This document shows positions 16,026 through 23,301 of a stretch of DNA of 64,000 bases, one piece after another. Each line of letters begins with the position of its first letter. Position 1 is the stretch's first letter. The stretch lies in NCBI GenBank assembly GCA_947632615.1, contig CANRPW010000011.1, positions 1 through 64,000 of the forward strand, given 5' to 3'. The notes beneath the pieces are model-generated. The model was not told the DNA's origin and did not search any database. It worked only from the letters and a program-made list of their open reading frames with translations. Position numbers and translations under genes: made by a program. The DNA comes from an uncultured Clostridia bacterium. Lineage in GTDB: Bacteria; Bacillota; Clostridia; Lachnospirales; CAG-274.

Positions 16026-17296
16026 TGGCGGTAAATTCAGATATAAACAGACTTTTGAAAAGCTTTAAAGAATATTGGGAAAATGAAGAATATGAAAAAA
16101 TAAAACCCACAAGCGACAAAATAATTGAATATTATAAAAGAAATAATATGACAAAGTCAGAAAGCTATGCCTGCCATCTCTATAATCTTTGTCTGTATTT
16201 TGTAGACATAGAAGATTATACATCCGCCATATTATCAGGCAAAGAAGCTGCCGACATAATGGAAAGCTCAAAAGACCCTATTTTATACACCTCCTTTATA
16301 AACAACCTCGCCGTAGCCTACTCTCTGAAGGGAGAAAAGCAAAGAGCTATGGAGCTTTTTAAAAAGAGCTACAGCATACGTATAAATGAGTTAGACCACG
16401 ACGATCTGAGGGTTTGTGATGCTCTTCTTAATATAGGCAGCACATATTATGAGCTTGGCAAATATGATGATGCGCTCAAATTTCACAGAGATGCTCTGAT
16501 GCGCCGCAGCGATATAGGCAGCGAAGAATATATAAACAACCTAAACCTTGTAGGTTATGACTGCGAAAAAGTCAAGCGTTATCCCTCGGCGATCAACTAT
16601 CTTAAAAAAGCCGTCAAGCTTATGATGTCAAACAATGCCGACAAAAATGACTATGTCGCAAATATATGTTATCTTGCCTCTGTTTATAAAAAAAATATGG
16701 AGTATGACAATGCTCTTACTTATTATGAAAAGGCTCTGTATATATTAAAGAAAGAAAAGCTCGACAAAGAGCCCTATTGCGGCGAAATAATGAACAAAGC
16801 AGCCGAGCTGTATCTTGAAATGGGAAATGACCAAAAGGCATTAGAGCTTCGTATTAATGCCCTTAATATATTTGAGGCACAGGTGGGAAGCAAAAATATG
16901 TTTTATGCCAACTGTCTGAGGGAAATAGCCAAAATATATAAAAAAAACAACGCCTATGGCGATGCTATAACCTATCTTCAAAGAGATCTTGATATAAAAA
17001 GCTCTGTGATCTCCGTAGATGAAAAAGAATATTTAGACGATGCCATGCTATTGGCTTCAGTTTATCAGCTCAATTCACAAACAGACAAGTCAAATGATGT
17101 ATTGGAATATATTTTAGAAAATATAACCCCTAAAAATCCACAATACAGCAAAATAATACTGACTCTCACCTCAAGATATTCTGAAAGCGGAAACATGAAT
17201 AAGCTATATTCTCTTTATGATAAATATAAGCTGTATGACCCCACCATCACCTTTGATGAAATGCTCATACTCGCTGATAATAAACCTATTTTCTGA
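16025..17296 (+). CDS. tetratricopeptide-repeat protein
   Basis: The 423 residues are almost entirely TPR helices (about eight repeats, e.g. NNLAVAYSLKGEKQRAMELF, LNIGSTYYELGKYDDALKFH, CYLASVYKKNMEYDNALTYY). There is no signal peptide, no membrane segment and no added enzymatic domain. Such proteins are scaffolds or peptide-binding regulators in the cytoplasm. The ATG overlaps the recX stop by one base, so it is made with RecA/RecX. The link to recombination is positional only. Element E begins at its stop codon. Confidence 0.8.
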   Translation: MAVNSDINRLLKSFKEYWENEEYEKIKPTSDKIIEYYKRNNMTKSESYACHLYNLCLYFVDIEDYTSAILSGKEAADIMESSKDPILYTSFINNLAVAYSLKGEKQRAMELFKKSYSIRINELDHDDLRVCDALLNIGSTYYELGKYDDALKFHRDALMRRSDIGSEEYINNLNLVGYDCEKVKRYPSAINYLKKAVKLMMSNNADKNDYVANICYLASVYKKNMEYDNALTYYEKALYILKKEKLDKEPYCGEIMNKAAELYLEMGNDQKALELRINALNIFEAQVGSKNMFYANCLREIAKIYKKNNAYGDAITYLQRDLDIKSSVISVDEKEYLDDAMLLASVYQLNSQTDKSNDVLEYILENITPKNPQYSKIILTLTSRYSESGNMNKLYSLYDKYKLYDPTITFDEMLILADNKPIF

Positions 17297-17455
17297 CCAA
17301 GCTGCGTAGTCTGCGCGGTGTCGGGACGTGACAACCAACAAAAGAGAGAGGGCGCGTATGCGCCCTCTCTCTTTTGTTGGTTGTCACGTCCCGACACCGC
17401 CCCGCGGGCACCCCCAACCAAACCATCTGCGATGGTTTGGTTGGGGGTGGCTAAC
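17297..17455 (+). repeat. double-hairpin element, copy E
   Basis: The 5' end GACCAAGCTGCG is followed by HP1, a perfect 40-bp stem with loop GTAT (17316-17399), and the linker CCCGCGGGC. HP2 is a perfect 18-bp stem with loop TGC (17410-17448), then GGCTAAC. HP2 arms are identical to those of copy G. It is the first of three tandem copies between convergent genes. Confidence 0.87.
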
Positions 17456-17514
17456 ATATCAAAATAAATACACTTGCCAATAATAAAGTGTTCCCAAATA
17501 AATCTAAGGTGACT

Positions 17515-17655
17515 GCTCGGTGCCGGGGCTTGGCAAGCGGTAAAGGAGAGATGGCGCAAATGCGCCATCTCTCCTTTACCGCTTGCCAAGCCCCGGCACC
17601 GACCCGCGGGCGCCCCTGTCAAACCATCTTCGATGGTTTGACAGGGGCGGCAAAC
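17515..17655 (+). repeat. double-hairpin element, copy F
   Basis: HP1 is a perfect 41-bp stem with loop AAAT (17517-17602), linker CCCGCGGG. HP2 is a perfect 18-bp stem with loop TTC (17611-17649), then GCAAAC. The loop-proximal half of HP2 (AAACCATC) is shared with copies E and G and the outer half differs. Confidence 0.87.
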
Positions 17656-17671
17656 ATCTTCATCACAAGTC

Positions 17672-17812
17672 TGCTCGGGGTCAGGGCGTGACAAGCAACA
17701 AAAGAGAGGGCACGAATGTGCCCTCTCTTTTGTTGCTTGTCACGCCCTGACCCCGAGCCGCGGGCACCCCCAACCAAACCATCTACGATGGTTTGGTTGG
17801 GGGTGGCTAACA
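17672..17812 (+). repeat. double-hairpin element, copy G
   Basis: HP1 is a perfect 40-bp stem with loop GAAT (17674-17757), linker CCGCGGGC. HP2 is a perfect 18-bp stem with loop TAC (17766-17804), then GGCTAAC. It is the third tandem copy. HP2 arms equal those of copy E while HP1 differs. Confidence 0.87.
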
Positions 17813-17838
17813 TATCTTTACGGATCGGTAAAAACTTG

Positions 17839-18549
17839 TTATTCTCCCAGATAAGCTTTTTTGACCTGTTCATTATCCATAAGCTCTTTTGCATCTCCGG
17901 ATAACACTATTTTTCCCGTTTCAAGAACATATGCTCTGTCAGCGATAGATAAAGCCTTTTTAGCATTCTGCTCTACCAGAAGGACTGTTGTTCCTTCTTT
18001 GCTTACCTTTTCGGTTATATCAAATATTTCATTTACAAAAATAGGCGAAAGACCCATTGAAGGCTCGTCCATAAGAAGAATGTCAGGCTTTGACATAAGC
18101 GCCCTGCCCATAGCGAGCATCTGCTGTTCGCCGCCGGAAAGTGTACCTGCCGGCTGTGACTTTCTTTCTTCAAGACGAGGGAAGCGTTCATATACCATTT
18201 TCAGACTTTCTTCTATTTCCTTCTTATCAGTTCTTGTATATGCTCCCATTTTAAGATTGTCGAGTACGGAAAGATTGGCAAATACTCTTCTTCCCTCCGG
18301 CACATGAGCCATACCCATACCAACTGTTTTATAGCCGGGGATTTTGGTAATGTCCTTGCCGTTAAACATTATCTTTCCGCTTTGGGGGCGTATAAGTCCC
18401 GTTATGGTTTGGAGTATAGTAGTCTTTCCTGCTCCGTTTGCTCCTATAAGAGCAATAACCTCTCCCTTGTTGACCTCAAAGGAAACTCCCTTGATAGCCT
18501 GTATCATACCGTAATAAACCTTCAAATCCATTACTTCAAGCATAGCCAT
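17839..18549 (-). CDS. livF: branched-chain amino acid-type ABC transporter ATPase LivF
   Basis: This is one of the two ATPases of a HAAT-family importer. The 236 residues have Walker A GANGAGKTT near residue 35, the LivF-type LSGGEQQMLAMGRAL signature, Walker B ILLMDEP and the switch His replaced by the usual VEQNAKKA. AGGAGG precedes the ATG. It is last in the deoD-livHMGF operon. Substrate cannot be read from the ATPase. The usual ligands are Leu/Ile/Val, but see the operon context. Confidence 0.93.
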   Translation of the reverse strand: MAMLEVMDLKVYYGMIQAIKGVSFEVNKGEVIALIGANGAGKTTILQTITGLIRPQSGKIMFNGKDITKIPGYKTVGMGMAHVPEGRRVFANLSVLDNLKMGAYTRTDKKEIEESLKMVYERFPRLEERKSQPAGTLSGGEQQMLAMGRALMSKPDILLMDEPSMGLSPIFVNEIFDITEKVSKEGTTVLLVEQNAKKALSIADRAYVLETGKIVLSGDAKELMDNEQVKKAYLGE

Positions 18550-18563
18550 AGCAGTTTCCTCCT

Positions 18564-19322
18564 TTATTCACCGAGATAGGCTGTTATAACCTTGGGGTCG
18601 TTAAGAACCTTCGCCGTATCTCCCTGTGCAAGAATCTGTCCGAAATTAAGCACTGTAAGTCTTTCGCATATTCCCGAAACAAGCCTCATATCATGCTCAA
18701 TAAGCAAAATGGTCATATCAAAGGTATCTCTGACAAATTTTATAGTATCCATAAGCTCTGCGGTTTCATTTGGGTTCATACCCGCTGCCGGCTCATCCAA
18801 AAGAAGCAGCTTGGGGTCTGTTGCCAATGCTCTTGCAATTTCCAGCTTTCTCTGCTTACCGTATGGCAGGTTAGATGCAAGTACATCCGCTTCCTCATCA
18901 AGCTCAAAAACCTTAAGAAGCTCATGAGCCTTTTCATTCATGCTTTTTTCATTTTTAAAATAGCTCGGCAAGCGGAATATTCCTGCAAAGGTAGAATATT
19001 TAAACTCATTATGAAGCCCTGCCTTGACATTGTCGAGAACAGAAAGCTCCGAGAAAAGACGTATATTCTGGAAGGTTCTTGCGACGCCTGCCTTACATAT
19101 ATCTGCCGTCTTCTTTCCCGTTATGTTTTCGCCGTCAAGTATGATGTGTCCGTCTGTGGGCTTATATACCCCTGTAAGTAAATTGAATATAGTTGTTTTG
19201 CCGGCTCCGTTAGGACCTATAAGTCCATAAAGCTGACCTTTTTTTATTATAACATTAAAATCGTCAACGGCCCTTAAACCGCCGAAGGATATACCCAGTC
19301 CTGTAACTTCCAAAAGCGCCAT
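18564..19322 (-). CDS. livG: branched-chain amino acid-type ABC transporter ATPase LivG
   Basis: This second ATPase has 252 residues: Walker A GPNGAGKTT near residue 35, the LivG-specific signature LPYGKQRKLEIARAL, Walker B LLLLDEP with AAGMNPNE, and LLIEHDM switch His. It should pair with LivF as a heterodimer under the LivH/LivM channel. Its ATG follows the livM stop directly, so expression is coupled. Confidence 0.94.
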   Translation of the reverse strand: MALLEVTGLGISFGGLRAVDDFNVIIKKGQLYGLIGPNGAGKTTIFNLLTGVYKPTDGHIILDGENITGKKTADICKAGVARTFQNIRLFSELSVLDNVKAGLHNEFKYSTFAGIFRLPSYFKNEKSMNEKAHELLKVFELDEEADVLASNLPYGKQRKLEIARALATDPKLLLLDEPAAGMNPNETAELMDTIKFVRDTFDMTILLIEHDMRLVSGICERLTVLNFGQILAQGDTAKVLNDPKVITAYLGE

Positions 19323-20372
19323 TTAAGATACCCCCTTTTTCTTCTTGAACAAAAAGCCAAAGTATCTTTCTCTGAAGGCTTTAGCCGTAGGACTCCAGCT
19401 TATTATCATAACCGCTATCAATACAATAGAATATATGAGCATTCTGTATTCATTAAGACCTCTCAGAAGCTCCGGCAAAAGCGTAAGCACAACAGCGGCT
19501 ATTACTGAGCCTCTTATATTTCCCATTCCGCCCAAAACTACAAATACCAATATCATAATAGACATATTATATCCGAAGTTTTTAGGAAGGGCTGTAAGAG
19601 ATGAAAGGTTATGAGCATATAATACCCCTGCTATACCTGCAAAGGCTGCGGATATAGTGAAGGCAAGAAGCTTATACTTTGTTATGTTTATGCCTATAGA
19701 CTCTGCGGCTATCCTGTTGTCGCGAATTGACATGATAGCTCTGCCTGTTCTTGAATGAATGAGGTTGAGAGTAACAAACAATGTAATAAGCACAAGTATA
19801 ACGCCTATGGTAAAGTTAGAGTTTGTAGGCGTTCCCGATATGCCCTGAGCGCCCTTTATTATTATACGTCCCGAGTCGGGATCTAAGCCAAGAGCTGCTG
19901 CATTCTGAGTGGATAAATGAAATCCGTTATCGTCAACTCCCAAATAAAGTATGTTTATTATATTTTTGATTATCTCGCCAAAAGCAAGTGTAACTATAGC
20001 AAGATAGTCGCCCTTCAGCCTTAAAACAGGTATGCCTATGATTATGCCGAAAATCGCCGCAACCACAGCTCCTATTATAATAGCAATAAAAAATCTTAAG
20101 CCTCCATTCATAGAGTCGCCTATTATCTGTGTGAATATAGCTCCCGAAAAAGCGCCTACGCACATAAAGCCGGCGTGTCCCAAAGAAAGCTCGCCCAATA
20201 TTCCTACAGTTAAATTAAGTGAAACGGCAAGAATTACATAAACACAAAGGGGCACTAAAAGTCCCTTCATAAGACTTGAAAGGTGTCCTGTATTTATAAG
20301 AACTTCAACAAGTATGTATGCCAATATGACTATGATATATGTACTGTTGTCCTTTGTAAATATTTTCTTCAT
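19323..20372 (-). CDS. livM: branched-chain amino acid-type ABC transporter permease LivM
   Basis: This polytopic permease (349 residues, about ten membrane segments) contains the BPD_transp_2 signature GELSLGHAGFMCVGAF and the cytoplasmic coupling region IHSRTGRAIMSIRDNRIAAESIGIN (shown in part). A GTG at 20381 opens the frame, but ATG 20372 has GAGGTG six bases upstream and is preferred. It follows livH by about 10 nt. Confidence 0.93.
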   Translation of the reverse strand: MKKIFTKDNSTYIIVILAYILVEVLINTGHLSSLMKGLLVPLCVYVILAVSLNLTVGILGELSLGHAGFMCVGAFSGAIFTQIIGDSMNGGLRFFIAIIIGAVVAAIFGIIIGIPVLRLKGDYLAIVTLAFGEIIKNIINILYLGVDDNGFHLSTQNAAALGLDPDSGRIIIKGAQGISGTPTNSNFTIGVILVLITLFVTLNLIHSRTGRAIMSIRDNRIAAESIGINITKYKLLAFTISAAFAGIAGVLYAHNLSSLTALPKNFGYNMSIMILVFVVLGGMGNIRGSVIAAVVLTLLPELLRGLNEYRMLIYSIVLIAVMIISWSPTAKAFRERYFGFLFKKKKGVS

Positions 20373-20382
20373 ATACCCCACC

Positions 20383-21264
20383 TCAAACCTTTTCCTGAAC
20401 TTCTTTGCCTAAAAGACCTGTAGGCTTTACAAGCAAAACTACGATAAGAACTGCAAAAACTATAGCATCAGCCATCTGAGATGAAATATATGCTTTACCC
20501 AAAATTTCTATTATACCAAGCAAAAGTCCGCCTATAAATGCCCCGGGAATAGAGCCTATTCCGCCAAATACTGCGGCAACAAATGCCTTTATGCCGGGCA
20601 TAGAGCCTGTATAGGGTGTAAGAGAGGGGTATGATGAGCAAAGCAGAACGCCTGCAACAGCCGCAAGAGCCGAGCCAATGGCAAATGTCAGGGCGATAGT
20701 TCCGTTTACGTTGACACCCATAAGCTGTGCTGCCCCTGCATCCTCAGATACGGCAAGCATAGCCCTGCCTGCTTTTGTATATTTGATAAACAATGTAAGC
20801 ACTATCATAATAATAATGCAGGCTGCTATAGTAACCACCGTTTCTCCGGTTACGTTTATACGACCGTCTGCAAGCGTAAAGCCTTTAAAGCTTACTACAG
20901 ATGTGAATGACTTTGTGTCAGCACCGAATATAAGAAGCGCAACATTCTGAAGGAAATAGCTTACGCCTATAGCCGTTATAAGTACGGCAAGCTTCGATAC
21001 CTGCAAAAGAGGTCTGTATGCGATCATCATTATAAGTACACCCGCAGCCGTACATACGGCAACAGAAGCAAATATACCTATAAGCGGAGCAAGACCCAGT
21101 CCGCTTACCAACACAAAAACAACATAAGCGCCCACCATTATTACATCACCGTGAGCAAAATTAAGCATTTTTGCAATACCGTAAACCATGGTGTAGCCAA
21201 GAGCAATAATAGCATATACCGCCCCTAAGCTAAGTCCGTTTATAATATAAGAAATAAAACTCAT
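20383..21264 (-). CDS. livH: branched-chain amino acid-type ABC transporter permease LivH
   Basis: The partner permease has 293 residues and about eight membrane segments. The family signature MVYGIAKMLNFAHGDVIMVGAY lies near residue 27 and the coupling motif TKAGRAMLAVSEDAGAAQLMGVN in the middle. The ATG follows the deoD stop with no gap. No periplasmic-type binding protein gene (livJ/livK) is present in the cluster, unusual for this importer class. Confidence 0.94.
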   Translation of the reverse strand: MSFISYIINGLSLGAVYAIIALGYTMVYGIAKMLNFAHGDVIMVGAYVVFVLVSGLGLAPLIGIFASVAVCTAAGVLIMMIAYRPLLQVSKLAVLITAIGVSYFLQNVALLIFGADTKSFTSVVSFKGFTLADGRINVTGETVVTIAACIIIMIVLTLFIKYTKAGRAMLAVSEDAGAAQLMGVNVNGTIALTFAIGSALAAVAGVLLCSSYPSLTPYTGSMPGIKAFVAAVFGGIGSIPGAFIGGLLLGIIEILGKAYISSQMADAIVFAVLIVVLLVKPTGLLGKEVQEKV

Positions 21265-21993
21265 TTATTTCACTGCTCCTTCCCTCTTTGTAAGAACTGC
21301 CGTTTCAAGGGCAGCCTCTATCATTTCGTTAAGCGAAGTTTCTCTTTCTGCCGCGCTAAGCTCCTCGGTTTTATACAGATGGTCTGATACTGTGAGCAGA
21401 GAAAGCGCTCTTGCCCCATATCTTGCTGCCGTCATATAAAGGGCTGCGGTTTCCATCTCTACGCCAAGAATTCCCATCTTCTTCCAGCTGTCGCTTTCGT
21501 TTGTGTCGGAATAAAATGTATCACTTGTAAGCACGCTGCCTACTACAGGCTTTATACCCTTTATTTCGCAAGCCTTTACCGCATTTTGAACAAGCTCAAA
21601 GTCGGCAACGGCGCTGTATGAGCCTCTTAAGCCATACTGCCCTGCAAATGCCGAATTGGTAGATGCCCCTAAGGCAATAACTAAATCTCTTACATTAAGA
21701 CTCTCTGCATAGCCGCCCATGCTGCCTATGCGAATGAGGCTTTTTACTCCAAAAATATTAATAAGCTCGTAAGAATATATGCCCATAGACGGTATTCCCA
21801 TGCCCGTGCCGAACACGGAAATATTTACATCTTTATATTTGCCTGTAAAGCCCAAAGCTCCCCTTATGCGATTGAAGCATTTGCTTTCTAAAAGATATTC
21901 TCTTGCTATAAATTCCGCTCTCAGAGGGTCTCCGGGGAGCAGGCATATATCGCTTATTTCAGCCGTTTGATTAATATGCGGTGTATTTTTCAA
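21265..21993 (-). CDS. deoD: purine nucleoside phosphorylase, DeoD type
   Basis: DeoD phosphorolyses purine nucleosides to base and (deoxy)ribose-1-phosphate in the cytoplasm. Motifs are LLPGDPLRAEFIA, GTGMGIPSMGIYSYEL, GSMGGY, GVEMETAALY and TVSDHLYK with the catalytic Asp. An ATG at 22128 opens the frame, but the extra residues are not family-like. TTG 21993 gives 242 residues (the E. coli enzyme has 239), begins LKNTPHINQ, and has GGGAAGGGGA just upstream. It leads the livHMGF operon. Confidence 0.92.
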   Translation of the reverse strand: MKNTPHINQTAEISDICLLPGDPLRAEFIAREYLLESKCFNRIRGALGFTGKYKDVNISVFGTGMGIPSMGIYSYELINIFGVKSLIRIGSMGGYAESLNVRDLVIALGASTNSAFAGQYGLRGSYSAVADFELVQNAVKACEIKGIKPVVGSVLTSDTFYSDTNESDSWKKMGILGVEMETAALYMTAARYGARALSLLTVSDHLYKTEELSAAERETSLNEMIEAALETAVLTKREGAVK

Positions 21994-22020
21994 AGCGATC
22001 CCCTTCCCTTTGCAAAATAT

Positions 22021-22056
22021 AAAAAAACATTCTTGCTTCCACAAAAAAGCAGAATG
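22021..22056 (-). terminator. leader hairpin with T-run upstream of deoD (possible attenuator)
   Basis: On the minus strand CATTC-TGCTT pairs with AAGCAAGAATG (one bulge), followed at once by seven T (22021-22027). It lies inside the deoD leader, after the promoter and before the TTG start. An upstream TTCTTG (about 22068-22075) can pair with the CAAGAA of the terminator arm, which would be an antiterminator. Confidence 0.5.
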
Positions 22057-22078
22057 ACAATGATCCACAAGAAGCCAA

Positions 22079-22095
22079 TTAGTAAACATTACTAA
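22079..22095. promoter_or_regulatory. operator-like dyad at the deoD transcription start
   Basis: TTAGTAA and TTACTAA form a perfect 7-bp inverted repeat with a 3-nt centre. It sits just downstream of the -10 box, where a bound repressor would block initiation. The regulator is unknown. Confidence 0.5.
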
Positions 22096-22099
22096 ATAT

Positions 22100-22128
22100 A
22101 TTATATTATTTTCTCTATGACCTGTCAA
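22100..22128 (-). promoter_or_regulatory. consensus promoter of deoD-livHMGF
   Basis: On the minus strand, TTGACA (22123-22128), a 17-nt spacer and TATAAT (22100-22105): a perfect sigma-A consensus. Confidence 0.8.
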
Positions 22129-22170
22129 GATTTTTCACTTAAATTAGGTAAATCAGCAATTTAAAAATAG

Positions 22171-22348
22171 GGTTGCCCCCTGCACTCAAACAGCCGAAGG
22201 CTGTTTGAGTGCAGGGGGCCGCGGGGTGGCGTGGGCGAGGGGGTGAGGGCGGAGCAAAGAGGCAAGGGAGAGGGCAAGCCCTCTCCCTTGCCTCTTTGCT
22301 CCGCCCTCACCCCCTCGCCCACGCCACCCAAACCGCAAGTTGGTCGGC
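22171..22348 (-). repeat. double-hairpin element, copy H (inverted)
   Basis: In element orientation: GCCGACCAACTTGCGG, then HP1, a perfect 52-bp stem with loop TT/AA of only 2 nt (22224-22329), a CGCG linker, HP2 a perfect 21-bp stem with a 3-nt loop (22175-22219), and GGGGGCAACC. It lies between the divergent deoD and hpt promoters. It has the longest perfect stem in the window. Confidence 0.88.
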
Positions 22349-22384
22349 GAAAATCAAAAAAAGTACATATTTTTTGTAAAATTG

Positions 22385-22413
22385 TTGAAAACATACGAAA
22401 ATCGTAGTATAAT
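22385..22413 (+). promoter_or_regulatory. promoter of hpt
   Basis: TTGAAA (22385-22390), a 17-nt spacer and TATAAT (22408-22413), 46 nt before the GTG start. Confidence 0.75.
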
Positions 22414-22459
22414 TAAAGCGTATTAAATTAGCACACAGCTTTTTGGGAGGTGTTTCTTA

Positions 22460-22990
22460 GTGGCAGAAAGCGTATCTGTTTTAATTTCGGAAGAGAATGT
22501 TCAAAAAAGAATAGACGAGGTAGCGGCTCAGATAAACAAGGATTATAACGGAGAAAGCATCATACTTTTAGGCATACTTAAAGGCTCGGTATTTTTTATG
22601 ACTGACCTTGCAAAGAGGCTTACTATGCCTGTTCAGATGTGTTTTATGGATGTATCCAGCTATTATGACGGAACAGAGTCTGCGGGCGACGTTAAGATCA
22701 ACCTCGACCTTGACATATCCATCAAAAACAAGCATGTTCTCATAGTAGAGGACATAATCGACACAGGCAGAACTTTATATATGCTTATGGATAGATTGGA
22801 AAATAGAAAGCCCAGCTCTATAAAACTTGCGGCTCTTTTAAACAAGCCCGTAAGAAGAGATTTTGAAATAAACGTCGATTATGTCGGCTTTGAAATACCC
22901 AATAAATTTGTTGTGGGCTATGGACTTGACTATGCTCAGAGATATCGCAATCTCCCATTCATAGGCTCATTAAAATTCTCAGAAGATTAA
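22460..22990 (+). CDS. hpt: hypoxanthine-guanine phosphoribosyltransferase
   Basis: Hpt salvages hypoxanthine and guanine with PRPP to IMP and GMP. The 176 residues carry the PRPP-binding motif VLIVEDIIDTGRTL near residue 95, the GILKGS loop and the base-binding region VDYVGFEIPNKFVVGYGLDY. The start is GTG with GGGAGG nine bases upstream. It is divergent from deoD, whose product frees these bases. The gene is monocistronic, ending at hairpins 23000-23075. Confidence 0.95.
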   Translation: MAESVSVLISEENVQKRIDEVAAQINKDYNGESIILLGILKGSVFFMTDLAKRLTMPVQMCFMDVSSYYDGTESAGDVKINLDLDISIKNKHVLIVEDIIDTGRTLYMLMDRLENRKPSSIKLAALLNKPVRRDFEINVDYVGFEIPNKFVVGYGLDYAQRYRNLPFIGSLKFSED

Positions 22991-22999
22991 ACATATATC

Positions 23000-23027
23000 T
23001 GCGGCTTAAAATGCCGCAAACTTTTTT
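23000..23027 (+). terminator. terminator of hpt
   Basis: TGCGGC, a 7-nt loop, GCCGCA and then AACTTTTTT, nine bases after the hpt stop. Confidence 0.75.
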
Positions 23028-23042
23028 GAAAGATATAGCAAC

Positions 23043-23075
23043 AAAAAAATCCATCCATATAGGACGGATTTTTTT
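23043..23075. terminator. bidirectional terminator between hpt and the invertible segment
   Basis: ATCCATCC and GGACGGAT pair with one mismatch. A run of A precedes and a run of T follows, so it can stop transcripts from both sides. It would stop a leftward transcript if the adjacent promoter segment were inverted. Confidence 0.65.
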
Positions 23076-23080
23076 AATAT

Positions 23081-23107
23081 GCAGCACATTATATTATTGT
23101 GTTGCAT
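23081..23107 (+). repeat. left inverted repeat / putative recombination site
   Basis: TATATTATTGTGTTGCAT (23090-23107) is a perfect 18-bp inverted copy of 23253-23270. The site itself is a dyad: GCAGCACA (23081-23088) and TGTGTTGC (23098-23105) around a 9-nt AT-only centre, the layout expected for two recombinase-binding arms flanking a strand-exchange core. Confidence 0.75.
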
Positions 23108-23252
23108 ATATAGGGTAGATTTTCGGCAGTTTTCTCATAAAATTAAAATTGACATTTCATAAGTTTTATATTATAATATTATAAGTTGAATTAATGATTT
23201 AAAAGTTTTGTTATATTTCTCGGCAAAAAAGCTATTATGTATAAAAATCTCA
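23108..23252. promoter_or_regulatory. putative 145-bp invertible promoter segment
   Basis: This segment is bounded by the 18-bp inverted repeats and contains a perfect consensus promoter facing the recombinase gene. Inversion would turn the promoter toward the terminator at 23043-23075. It carries no ORF. It also holds ATTTTCGGCAGTTT (23119-23132), repeated directly at 23986-23999. Confidence 0.7.
23149..23177 (+). promoter_or_regulatory. consensus promoter inside the invertible segment
   Basis: TTGACA (23149-23154), a 17-nt spacer and TATAAT (23172-23177). In the orientation seen here it reads into the recombinase gene 125 nt away. Confidence 0.8.
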
Positions 23253-23270
23253 ATGCAACACAATAATATA
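23253..23270 (-). repeat. right inverted repeat / putative recombination site
   Basis: ATGCAACACAATAATATA is the exact reverse complement of 23090-23107. The outer half of the dyad seen at the left site is only half conserved here (TTAGTTTA at 23272-23279). It ends 31 nt before the recombinase start. Confidence 0.75.
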
Positions 23271-23301
23271 TTTAGTTTAGCTGATGCAGGAGGTAAGCCG
23301 T

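Noticed and set aside
17297-17812. CRISPR array
   Set aside because: Three units with palindromic parts are present, but units are about 150 nt, hairpins differ between units and there are no spacers of uniform length or cas genes.
17215-17894. Several open frames (67 to 159 codons) across the tandem palindromes E, F and G
   Set aside because: They arise because long GC-rich palindromes lack stops on both strands. Arms repeat the same peptides in different frames and no ribosome binding sites exist.
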